DNA of 64,000 bases from Robiginitomaculum sp. (GTDB lineage Bacteria; Pseudomonadota; Alphaproteobacteria; Caulobacterales; Maricaulaceae): positions 1 to 64,000 of the forward strand of contig JAJFFT010000006.1 in the NCBI GenBank assembly GCA_021776525.1, in the 5' to 3' direction. Position numbers and translations under genes: made by a program. Each line of letters starts with the position of its first letter. Position 1 is the first letter of the stretch. A model generated the notes under the pieces. It worked only from the letters and a program-made list of their open reading frames with translations, ran no database searches and was not told the origin of the DNA. This document shows positions 18,120 to 25,394 of the stretch, piece by piece.

Positions 18120-18786
18120 CATACCCATCCGTTATGTGATCAGGCCCCGGGCACGGCGGGTGAGTTTACGTATTGATACGGCGCGCCGCGAGGCGGTGGC
18201 TGTGCTGCCCCGGGCGCGCGATAAAAAACGCGCCCAAAAACTGATCCTTGATAAAGCCGACTGGCTGGCCGGCCATTTACACAACCTGCCCCCACCCATG
18301 CCGTTTGATCCGGGCGCAGAGGTCTTGCTGCGCGGGAAAAACGTCGCACTGGTCAAAGAAACCGGGCGCGGCAAGGCCCGCGAAGCAGACGGCGCGTTGA
18401 TCATCCCTTGCCCCAAAGGCGCCAACTTTGCCGGACGGACCAGGCGGGCGCTGATCGCATTGGCGCGACAAGAGCTGGACATACAATCCCGGCATCATGC
18501 CGATAGCTTGAATACACATTTTAGCGCCATCACCGTACGCGACACCCACAGCCGCTGGGGGTCGTGTTCTGCCGCCGGACGACTGAACTATTCCTGGCGA
18601 TTGATCTGTGCCCCTGCGGACGTGCTGGATTATGTTTGCGCCCACGAAGTGGCCCATTTGATTGAACACAATCACGGGCCGCGTTTTTGGGCACTGGTCG
18701 AGGCCCGCGTCGGCCCGGCCAAAGCGCCGCGCCGCTGGTTGCGCGATAATGCCTCGCAATTATTTGCGGTCGGGGCAGAAGCTTAG
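18103..18786 (+). CDS. YgjP-like zinc metallopeptidase domain protein
   Basis: A protein of about 227 residues of the YgjP/DUF45 group. The N-terminal half has RYVIRPRARRVSLRID and a strand-rich basic segment. The C-terminal half has DTHSRWGSCSAAGRLNYSWRL, then the zinc site HEVAHLIEHNHGPRFW (HExxH plus a third His). Family function is largely unknown. The start is uncertain: no good ribosome binding site is visible, and GTG at 18103 or 18136 are the best candidates. GTG at 18103 overlaps phaZ by 17 bp, suggesting translational coupling. The frame is open back to 18013, but that part is antisense-like and unlikely to be used. Confidence 0.82.
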   Translation, partial: TTTNPDIPIRYVIRPRARRVSLRIDTARREAVAVLPRARDKKRAQKLILDKADWLAGHLHNLPPPMPFDPGAEVLLRGKNVALVKETGRGKAREADGALIIPCPKGANFAGRTRRALIALARQELDIQSRHHADSLNTHFSAITVRDTHSRWGSCSAAGRLNYSWRLICAPADVLDYVCAHEVAHLIEHNHGPRFWALVEARVGPAKAPRRWLRDNASQLFAVGAEA

Positions 18787-18800
18787 CTCTTGCCTCGGCC

Positions 18801-18892
18801 CCTTCGAAGCTCGGCGATGCTTCGCACCTCAGGGTAAGGGTGTGTAATTCTGCCGCTCATCCTGAGGGATTGCGTTGCAATCGCCTCGAAGG
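18801..18892. repeat. REP/BIME-like inverted repeat pair
   Basis: CCTTCGAAGC...CACCTCAGGG (18801-18833 region) and the inverted counterpart CTCATCCTGAGGG...CCTCGAAGG (18856-18892) form a long imperfect palindrome in the spacer between the YgjP-like gene and uvrD. The same CCTTCGA and CCTCAGGATGAGG units recur at 21674-21808 and, degenerate, at 57352-57369. Repeats of this type are widespread between genes in alphaproteobacteria. Confidence 0.7.
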
Positions 18893-18986
18893 ATAGGCAG
18901 TAATGTCAACTGAAACTAACCGCGTGCGTTTCGCTTTTGCCGTGTTATGTTCGCGCTTCGTTTTCGATTCTGATTGAGCATAATCT

Positions 18987-21275
18987 GTGGCTGAAACACA
19001 AAAAATTTCCGATCTGGCGCGGGCTCGCGCCCCGGCGGGTCCGGCCCCCTATCTGGAGGGGTTAAACCCCGAACAGCGCGAGGCGGTCGAGGCGCTGGAC
19101 GGTCCGGTTCTGGTGCTGGCTGGTGCCGGCACCGGCAAAACGCGGGTGCTGACCACGCGGCTGGCGCATATCCTCAACATGGGCAAGGCCAGCCCGTGGG
19201 AAATTCTGTGCGTCACCTTTACCAACAAGGCGGCCCGCGAAATGCGCAGTCGGGTTGGATCGCTGATCGGTGATACAGTTGAACGTCTGCAATGGCTGGG
19301 GACGTTCCATTCGATCTCGGCGCAAATCCTGCGCCGCCATGCGGAACTGGTGGGCCTGAAATCCTCGTTTTCCATTCTCGATACCGATGATCAATTGCGC
19401 CTGCTCAAACAGGTAATCATCGCCGAAGACGTCGATGAAAAACGCTGGACTGCGCGCCACCTGGCCAGCTTAATCGATGGCTGGAAAAACCGGGGCCTTG
19501 GTCCGGACAAGGTCAGCGAACAAGATGGCTGTAGCTTTGCCAACGGCAAGGGTGCCAAGCTGTACGGTGTTTATCAGGACCGCTTGAAAGTTCTGAACGC
19601 CTGTGATTTTGGCGACCTTTTGCTGCATACATTGAGCATTTTTTTGAACCATGAGGATGTTTTGGGCGACTATCACCGCCGTTTTCGCTATTTGCTGGTG
19701 GATGAGTATCAGGACACCAATGTGGCGCAATATTTATGGCTGCGCCTATTGGCGCGCGGCTCGGCCAACCTTTGCGTGGTCGGCGATGATGACCAGTCCA
19801 TTTATGGATGGCGCGGGGCCGAGGTTGATAATATTTTGCGCTTTGAGAAGGATTTTCCAGGGGCCAAAGTGGTCCGCCTGGAGCGCAATTATCGCTCGAC
19901 CGAGCATATCTTGGGTGCCGCGTCGGGGTTGATCACGGCCAATAAGGGGCGGTTGGGCAAAACCCTGTGGACCGATGAAGCCGGCGGCGAAAAAGTGGCC
20001 GTGCGCGGCGTCTGGGATGGCGAGGCCGAGGCCCGCGCCGCCTGTGAAGAGATGGAAAACTGGTGCTCGAAAGATGGTGCCTGTGCCGATTGCGCAGTTC
20101 TGGTCCGTGCCTCATGGCAGATGCGCGCCTTTGAGGATCGCTTTATCGCCTTGGGCCTGCCTTACCGCGTGGTTGGCGGCCCGCGATTTTTTGAACGCGC
20201 CGAAATAAGAGACGCCCATGCCTATCTTCGCGCCGTAAAATCCAACGCCGATGATCTGGCGTTTGAACGCATTATCAATGTGCCCAAACGCGGCATTGGC
20301 GCCACGTCAGTGCAAAAGCTGCAACAGGCGGCGCGGGTTATGAATGTGCCGCTGCAAGAGGCCTGCCGCCATATGATCACCACTGACGAGATCAGCGGCA
20401 AAGCGCGCACCGGCTTACGGATGTTGCTGGGCGATATTGATCGCTGGCGCGAGGCTACTGGCAGCCTGCCCCACGGCGAGCTGACCGAGATCATTCTGGA
20501 TGAAAGCGGTTACAGCGCCATGTGGATGGCCGACAAAAACCCGCTGGCCCAGGGGCGATTGGATAATCTTAAAGAGCTGGTTCAGGCCATGGGCGCATTT
20601 GATAATCTGGACGGTTATCTGGAACATGTGGCGCTGGTTTCGGAACTGGATACCCGCAATGAAACCGATGACCAGATCAGCCTGATGACCCTGCACGCTG
20701 CCAAAGGGTTGGAGTTTCCGCTGGTCATTTTGCCGGGCTGGGAAGAAAGTGTTTTTCCCTCTCAGCGCTCACTGGACGAAGGCGGCACCACAGCCTTGGA
20801 AGAGGAGCGCCGCCTGGCCTATGTTGGTCTCACCCGGGCGCGCAAACAGGCAATCATTTATTTTGCCGCCAACCGCCAGATTTATGGCCGCTGGCAAAGT
20901 GTTCTGCCGTCGCGTTTTGTCGACGAGCTGCCCCCCGAACACGTCGATGCGCAGGCCGATACCGGCTATTATAATCAGGCCGGATCTGGCGGTGATGACA
21001 CAGGTTTTAGTGATAATCGCTCGACCTATAACAGCCCCGGCTGGGCGCGTTTTCAGGCCAAAAAAGACACGGTGCGCAGCCGCACCATAGAAGGCACGGC
21101 GCGCCCCATCGCCTCTGACAAACAGAGCACAAACGGCCTGCAACAAGGCATGCGTATATTCCATCAGAAATTTGGCTATGGGCGGATCACGCAACTTGAT
21201 GGCGACAAGCTGAGCGTGGCCTTTGAAAAGGCCGGCACTAAAAAAGTCATGGCCGGATTTGTCGATAAGGCCTAA
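18987..21275 (+). CDS. uvrD: UvrD/PcrA-family DNA helicase
   Basis: A 762-residue superfamily 1A 3'-5' helicase. All motifs are present: Q motif LNPEQREAVEA, Walker A AGAGTGKTR, motif Ia FTNKAAREMRSR, Walker B VDEYQDTN, motif III VGDDDQSIYGWRGA, motif IV LERNYRS, motif V LMTLHAAKGLEFP and motif VI VGLTRARK. The C-terminus (about 715-762) has a Tudor-like end, HQKFGYGRITQLDGDKLSVAF, as in PcrA/UvrD. It acts in nucleotide excision and mismatch repair and in clearing recombination filaments, which fits with mutL and mutY in the same window. The start is GTG with only a weak ribosome binding site. It is alone in its transcription unit. Confidence 0.95.
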   Translation: MAETQKISDLARARAPAGPAPYLEGLNPEQREAVEALDGPVLVLAGAGTGKTRVLTTRLAHILNMGKASPWEILCVTFTNKAAREMRSRVGSLIGDTVERLQWLGTFHSISAQILRRHAELVGLKSSFSILDTDDQLRLLKQVIIAEDVDEKRWTARHLASLIDGWKNRGLGPDKVSEQDGCSFANGKGAKLYGVYQDRLKVLNACDFGDLLLHTLSIFLNHEDVLGDYHRRFRYLLVDEYQDTNVAQYLWLRLLARGSANLCVVGDDDQSIYGWRGAEVDNILRFEKDFPGAKVVRLERNYRSTEHILGAASGLITANKGRLGKTLWTDEAGGEKVAVRGVWDGEAEARAACEEMENWCSKDGACADCAVLVRASWQMRAFEDRFIALGLPYRVVGGPRFFERAEIRDAHAYLRAVKSNADDLAFERIINVPKRGIGATSVQKLQQAARVMNVPLQEACRHMITTDEISGKARTGLRMLLGDIDRWREATGSLPHGELTEIILDESGYSAMWMADKNPLAQGRLDNLKELVQAMGAFDNLDGYLEHVALVSELDTRNETDDQISLMTLHAAKGLEFPLVILPGWEESVFPSQRSLDEGGTTALEEERRLAYVGLTRARKQAIIYFAANRQIYGRWQSVLPSRFVDELPPEHVDAQADTGYYNQAGSGGDDTGFSDNRSTYNSPGWARFQAKKDTVRSRTIEGTARPIASDKQSTNGLQQGMRIFHQKFGYGRITQLDGDKLSVAFEKAGTKKVMAGFVDKA

Positions 21276-21319
21276 AGTCACTTCTAACGGAAAAATAAAA
21301 CAAAAAAAGGACGAAGAAA

Positions 21320-21625
21320 ATGATTGTTGTTGGTGGATATATCGACATGGAAAGCGCCGCAGAAATTGAAGCGGTGAAAGACGCCGCCAATGAAATGGTG
21401 AGCGAGACCTTAAAAGAAACCGGCTGTGCGGATTATTGTTTCGCCGTGGATATTGGCGATCCGTGCCGTATTCGTCTATTCGAAGTATGGATAGATCAGG
21501 CGGCATTGGACACTCATATGCAAACTCCGCACATGGCCAAATTTATGGGTGCCATTATGGATGCCAAACGCGCCGGGGCCAGCGTTTCGGCCTATGATGC
21601 CAAAGGTGCAACAAAACTGATGTAG
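21320..21625 (+). CDS. Antibiotic biosynthesis monooxygenase (YgiN-like) domain protein
   Basis: A 101-residue single-domain protein of the dimeric alpha-beta barrel type. MIVVGGYIDMES opens the domain, FEVWIDQAALDTHMQTPHMAKFM is the family's conserved region with the paired His residues, and the protein ends shortly after. Such proteins include quinol monooxygenases and heme-degrading enzymes; the substrate cannot be inferred here. AAAAAAGGACGAAGAAA upstream gives a good ribosome binding site. It follows uvrD by 44 bp. Confidence 0.85.
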   Translation: MIVVGGYIDMESAAEIEAVKDAANEMVSETLKETGCADYCFAVDIGDPCRIRLFEVWIDQAALDTHMQTPHMAKFMGAIMDAKRAGASVSAYDAKGATKLM

Positions 21626-21673
21626 CCTTGGTTTGCTTACCTCTGGGCCGGGGGGTGTGGGTTTTGTTGCTCC

Positions 21674-21808
21674 TTCCTTCGACAAGCTCAGGATGAGGGT
21701 TTTATGTTCTTCCACCCTTCGAGGCTCCTATCAGTCGCACCTCAGGATGAGGCAGAGATAAATTAAACGTCAACCTCATGCTGAGGTGGCGCGGAGCGTC
21801 CTCGAAGT
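21674..21808. repeat. Cluster of three REP-like units
   Basis: Three related palindromic units lie in tandem: 21674-21699 (CCTTCGACAAGCTCAGGATG), 21715-21752 (CCTTCGAGG to CACCTCAGGATGAGG), and 21772-21808 in the opposite sense (CCTCATGCTGAGG to CCTCGAAG). They fill the start of the 579-bp gap between the ABM gene and the convergent CDF gene. The last unit is also the tail of the composite element described at 21770-22150. Confidence 0.7.
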
Positions 21809-22150
21809 ATGGAGAAACTATACTCCAAAAGGCCCCGTGTGGGATAAGTTGCATAAATCCACACACGCGATCACCAGCCTCTCTCCTCTCCCACAGGGAG
21901 AGGAATAAGGTGAGGGGATGAGGCCTTATAAGGGATGGCTCTGTGTCATCCAGCTTCAATACACAAGCCCCTCATCCCAACCTTCTCCCCATGGGAGAAG
22001 GCGTACCGCCGTGGATAACAACCAAAGGGCAAGCCGAGGGTCAAAACGGCCCTGTCTTACCCTTATGCTGCCCCCCATTTACCCCTTTTTGACCCTTACA
22101 ATACCCTTCTTTTGCCCCTCAAATACGGCTTATGGTCCCTTATTACCCCT
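21770..22150 (-). repeat. Composite intergenic element, copy A (phased AAGGG array plus conserved boxes)
   Basis: On the minus strand, G-tracts start at 22149, 22139, 22129 (degenerate), 22118, 22106, 22095, 22085, 22076, 22062 and 22052. That is about one per 10.8 bp, in contexts such as TAAGGG. Then come CCGTTTTGACCCT (22049-22037), GTTGTTATCCACGG (about 22022-22009), CTTATCCCACACGGGG (21848 to about 21833), GTATAGTTTCTCC (21823-21811), and a REP-like palindrome with CACCTCAGCATGAGG. The same landmarks occur in the same order in copy B at 57066-57380. An unrelated inverted repeat (21880-22003) interrupts it. It lies between convergent genes. Function is unknown. Confidence 0.7.
21880..22003. 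repeat. MITE-like long inverted repeat with hairpin arms
   Basis: The left arm contains the hairpin CCTCTCCC-ACA-GGGAGAGG (21885-21903) followed by AAGGTGAGGGGATGAGG. The right arm contains the hairpin CCTTCTCCC-CAT-GGGAGAAGG (21981-22001) preceded by CCCCTCATCCCAACC. The arms are inverted copies around a 40-odd-bp centre. It appears inserted inside the composite element, since the corresponding place in the copy at 57066 lacks it. No coding capacity is present. Confidence 0.7.
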
Positions 22151-22204
22151 GTCGTTTTCGAGGATAGAAACAACCTGTCCCCGCCTTGTGGGCGTGCGTT
22201 ATCA

Positions 22205-22825
22205 TCAGGCAATTTGCATCTTCATTTCGGTCCGGGCGCGGGCGATAATCTGTACGGCGGAGCTGAGGAACAAGCCGCTCATCGCCAAGGCCACAATCAG
22301 GTCTGGCCAGTGCGAATGGGTCATGGCAACAAGAACCGCCGCGCCCATCACCGCAACATTGCCAATGGCATCATTGCGTGAGCACAGCCAGACGGAACGC
22401 ACATTGGAATCGCCGTCTTTGAATTTGAGCAGGATAAAGACACTGACCAGATTGGCGATTAGAGCCAAAAACCCAATGCCGCCCATCATCGGGGCTTCGG
22501 GAAGCCCCGGGGAAAACATCTGCCAGATGGCAGTTCCGGCCACAAACAGGCCCATGGCCAGCAAGCTGAGGCCTTTGACAAGCGCCGCCCTGGCACGAGC
22601 GCGCAGGGCCATGCCAATCACAGCCAGCGACAGGGCATAGGTCAAAGTATCGCCAAAAAAATCAAGCGCGTCAGCCCGCAAGGCGGTGGAGCTGGCCGCA
22701 AAACCAGCCGTCATTTCAACGACAAACATGCCGCCATTGATGGCAATAACTGCCCACAAAGCGCGTTTATAGGCGGCGCTGGCCCCGTCGAAATCATCAC
22801 AATGATCGCCGCAAGATCCGCTCAT
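22205..22825 (-). CDS. CDF-family metal cation exporter
   Basis: A 206-residue membrane protein with six hydrophobic helices, the short form of the cation diffusion facilitator family without a long cytoplasmic tail. SSTALRADALDFFGDTLTYALSL is the second-helix signature, with Asp residues forming the metal site; SRNDAIGNVAVMGAA is the matching fifth-helix motif. The N-terminus has a Cys/His stretch (GSCGDHCDD) that could bind metal. It is divergent from a MerR regulator with heavy-metal cysteines, and its promoter has the 19-bp spacer typical of MerR-activated genes. Together these suggest metal-induced Zn, Cd or similar efflux. Confidence 0.88.
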   Translation of the reverse strand: MSGSCGDHCDDFDGASAAYKRALWAVIAINGGMFVVEMTAGFAASSTALRADALDFFGDTLTYALSLAVIGMALRARARAALVKGLSLLAMGLFVAGTAIWQMFSPGLPEAPMMGGIGFLALIANLVSVFILLKFKDGDSNVRSVWLCSRNDAIGNVAVMGAAVLVAMTHSHWPDLIVALAMSGLFLSSAVQIIARARTEMKMQIA

Positions 22826-22854
22826 ATCTGGCTCCTTTACTGCTTGCCATGTTC

Positions 22855-22885
22855 ACCCTAATCTCTACAGTGACTGTAGGTTCAA
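22855..22885 (-). promoter_or_regulatory. MerR-type promoter (19-bp spacer) of the CDF exporter gene
   Basis: On the minus strand, TTGAAC (22885-22880) and TAGGGT (22860-22855) are separated by 19 bp. The spacer contains the perfect dyad CTACAGT-G-ACTGTAG (22865-22879). The overlong spacer with a centred dyad is the hallmark of promoters activated by MerR proteins through DNA untwisting. The regulator gene starts 11 bp away on the other strand, at 22896. Confidence 0.8.
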
Positions 22886-22895
22886 GAGAAAAAAC

Positions 22896-23327
22896 ATGAA
22901 TATTTCCATAGGCACGCTGGCGACCCGCACAGGGTCCAAGGTACAGACCATCCGCTATTACGAGCAATTGGGCCTGATGCCCGAACCGGACCGCACCTAT
23001 GGTGGCCAACGGCGTTATGAACAGGCCGCCATCAAACGGCTCAGTTTTATTCGCCATGCGCGGGCACTGGGCTTTTCGCTGGACCAAATCCGCAATTTGC
23101 TGGACCTTGCCGACGACCCGGCCAGAGATTGCGCTTCGGCCGATTCGATTGCCCGGGAACATCTGGCCGCCGTGAAAGCCAAAATTGCGGCCTTAAACAG
23201 TCTGAAACGAGAGTTAACCCGTATGGTCGAATGTTGCGACGGAACCGTCACCGCCCATTGCCGGGTGATCGAAACGCTGGCCAATCATGATCTGTGTGCC
23301 AGCACCCGTCATGAAACCGTGACATGA
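22896..23327 (+). CDS. MerR-family heavy-metal-responsive regulator
   Basis: A protein of 143 residues. The winged helix-turn-helix at the N-terminus includes KVQTIRYYEQLGLMPEPDRT and RRYEQAAIKRLSFIRHARALGF. A dimerisation helix follows, then a metal loop with cysteines at 79, 113, 114, 122 and 134. The pattern CC-x7-C after the long helix, plus the upstream Cys79, resembles ZntR/CadR/PbrR proteins for divalent ions more than CueR. It should activate the divergent CDF exporter from the dyad at 22865-22879. Its stop codon overlaps the prmA start (ATGA). Confidence 0.92.
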   Translation: MNISIGTLATRTGSKVQTIRYYEQLGLMPEPDRTYGGQRRYEQAAIKRLSFIRHARALGFSLDQIRNLLDLADDPARDCASADSIAREHLAAVKAKIAALNSLKRELTRMVECCDGTVTAHCRVIETLANHDLCASTRHETVT

Positions 23328-24202
23328 GTGATCAGGATGACCAGGTTTGGCAGGTCAATGTGCTGGGCGATTTTGAAGCCTTAAAACACTGGGCCAATGC
23401 ACAAGACCAACACGAAGACCCGCCATGGCTAGCGCTGTCGGTTTTTGAAGAACACTTGCCAGAAGGCAGGTTGCAGCTGCTTTTTGAGCATGAAACCAAC
23501 GCACAGACCTTTGCCCAAGGTGAACCGCTGGGCAGAGGTTTTTCACACACCAGCTCAATACTGAATAATGAAAACTGGATCGCCAAATCACTAAAGGGCT
23601 TGCCCGTGGTCCAGGCCGGACGCTTTTATGTGCACGGCGCCCATCACGATGTACCGGACGATCCGGCCCTGATTTCGATCCTGATCGAAGCTGGTGAAGC
23701 CTTTGGCACCGGGCATCACGGCACCACAAAGGGCTGTATGCTGGCTTTTGAAGATACATTAAGCGACGACGCTCCTGCACACATTTTAGATCTTGGTACC
23801 GGGGCCGGCACGTTGGCGATTGCCGCCGCCAAGGTTTTGCCAAACGCCGATATTCTGGCCACCGATATTGACCCGATCGCGATCAAGGTGGGACGCGCCA
23901 ATGCGTTGATCAATCAGGTGGATGACCGCATCGACTTTGTGGTCGCCGATGGCTTTGACCACAAGGCCTTAAAGGGTGAATGTTTTGAGCTGATTTTTGC
24001 CAATATTCTGGCCAATCCGCTGATTGTGCTGGCCAGCGATATCACCAGCGCACTGGCCCCTTCGGCTATTTTGATCCTGTCGGGCATTCTTGATCATCAG
24101 GCGGCGCGTGTACGCACCGCATACGAGGCCGAGGGTAATGATTTTATACGCGATTATGCGCTGGGCGAATGGCGGGTTCTGGTGATGCGGGCCCCGGCCT
24201 AG
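23324..24202 (+). CDS. prmA: Ribosomal protein L11 methyltransferase
   Basis: A 292-residue protein. The N-terminal substrate-recognition domain includes WLALSVFEEHLPEGRLQLL, GEAFGTGHHGTTKGCMLAFE is the PrmA signature, and the SAM-binding motif is ILDLGTGAGTLAIAAAK. DIDPIAIKVGRANALIN and LIFANILANPLIVLASDI are the later class I methyltransferase motifs. It trimethylates ribosomal protein L11. The start overlaps the merR stop by 4 bp, so translation may be coupled, although the functions are unrelated. The 3' end overlaps the convergent serine hydrolase gene by 4 bp. Confidence 0.94.
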   Translation: MSDQDDQVWQVNVLGDFEALKHWANAQDQHEDPPWLALSVFEEHLPEGRLQLLFEHETNAQTFAQGEPLGRGFSHTSSILNNENWIAKSLKGLPVVQAGRFYVHGAHHDVPDDPALISILIEAGEAFGTGHHGTTKGCMLAFEDTLSDDAPAHILDLGTGAGTLAIAAAKVLPNADILATDIDPIAIKVGRANALINQVDDRIDFVVADGFDHKALKGECFELIFANILANPLIVLASDITSALAPSAILILSGILDHQAARVRTAYEAEGNDFIRDYALGEWRVLVMRAPA

Positions 24203-25332
24203 AGGCAATCATAAAGGGCTGCGATCAGGCGGCGTGCCCGGTCATCACGGACCAGTTCAGCATCCTGTTTGGCGGTGGCATAGCCAAAACTGATGCGCTT
24301 GTCCGGATCAGCAAACAGGCACGAGCCGCCAAAACCGGTATGGCCAATGGTGTGCAGGCCCGGCCCATAAACCAGCCGCCCCGGGGCATTGCGGATCAGC
24401 CCGGCTCCAAAGCTCAAATCATTGGGCAACACCCGGTCCCGGCCAGACACACGCTCTCTAACCGCTTGTTTTAAAGCGGCCTCTTTAACGAACTGGTTCT
24501 CGCCCAAATAACCATCACGTGCGTAAATACTGATCAGCTCAGCCATGGCGCGCGCTGTGCCATGACCATTGGCGGACGGAATTTCCATCCGTCGCCATGC
24601 CGCGCCGCCACGTCGTCCCGGCGATGACCATGGCTTCATAAACGCCAGTTTTTGAAACGTGTTCATCACCCCAAAATCCGGCACCCGGCTGGGCTTGGTG
24701 GTTTGCGCCACACGTGGGTGTTCTTCGTCCGGCAGACCAATCCAGAAATCAATGTCGTTTGGCACGCAAAGGTCTTCGCGTAATATCGTGCCGATGGTGC
24801 GCCCGGTGGCACGGATGACAATTTCGCCGGCAATATAGCCCCAGGTCACCGGGTGATAGCCGGAGCCCTCGCCCAGCGGCCACAAAGGTTCCATAGACGC
24901 CAAACGCGCGCAGGTTTTGTCCCAGTCGAACCAATCTTCCGGGGCCCAATTATCAGGAATAGCACACAAGCCCGCCTGATGAGAAAGCGCCTCGCCAACG
25001 GTAACAGCCTCTTTGCCATTGGCCGCGAATTCCGGCCACACAGACGCGACCGTTTGTTCATAATCCAATTGGCCTTCACTGACCGTTTTGGCAATCACCA
25101 GCGATGAAATTGCCTTGGAACAGGAAAACACCGGCACCAAAGCATCACTGGTCATGGGCATTGTCTCAGCCCGATCGGCAAACCCACCGACCAGATCAAC
25201 CATCACTTTGCCATCGACCAGCACAGCCAAACTGGCGCCACGCTCGGATCCATCAGTGAAAATTTCGGTGAAGGTGTTGCGAACCGGCTCAAAGCCTTGC
25301 GCGCAGACACCTGATAGGGGAAGACTGTTCAT
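24199..25332 (-). CDS. Beta-lactamase-fold serine hydrolase (EstA/class C-like)
   Basis: A protein of 377 residues. The serine-Lys motif is FSCSKAISSLVI (SxxK), a Tyr-containing second motif occurs near YHPVTWGYIAGE, and HTGFGGSCLFADPDKRISFGY is the usual C-terminal third element. No signal peptide is visible, which suggests a cytoplasmic esterase or lipase instead of a periplasmic beta-lactamase. ATG at 25332 is chosen; the frame is open to 25380, but the added residues (Arg-rich) are not family-like and overlap the divergent gene's leader. The substrate is unknown. Confidence 0.87.
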   Translation of the reverse strand: MNSLPLSGVCAQGFEPVRNTFTEIFTDGSERGASLAVLVDGKVMVDLVGGFADRAETMPMTSDALVPVFSCSKAISSLVIAKTVSEGQLDYEQTVASVWPEFAANGKEAVTVGEALSHQAGLCAIPDNWAPEDWFDWDKTCARLASMEPLWPLGEGSGYHPVTWGYIAGEIVIRATGRTIGTILREDLCVPNDIDFWIGLPDEEHPRVAQTTKPSRVPDFGVMNTFQKLAFMKPWSSPGRRGGAAWRRMEIPSANGHGTARAMAELISIYARDGYLGENQFVKEAALKQAVRERVSGRDRVLPNDLSFGAGLIRNAPGRLVYGPGLHTIGHTGFGGSCLFADPDKRISFGYATAKQDAELVRDDRARRLIAALYDCL

Positions 25333-25394
25333 CGTGCTTTTGTGCCGATAAAAGAGACGTGACGCAAGGGTGCGCGCCACCAGGAGAAAAAACC

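Noticed and set aside
20769-21506. A 245-residue minus-strand frame over the end of uvrD and the ABM gene
   Set aside because: It is antisense to two well-supported genes, one with all helicase motifs.
21918-22640. A plus-strand frame of 240 residues across the repeats and the CDF gene
   Set aside because: It starts in repeat DNA and runs antisense through a clear membrane transporter gene; the translation is low-complexity.
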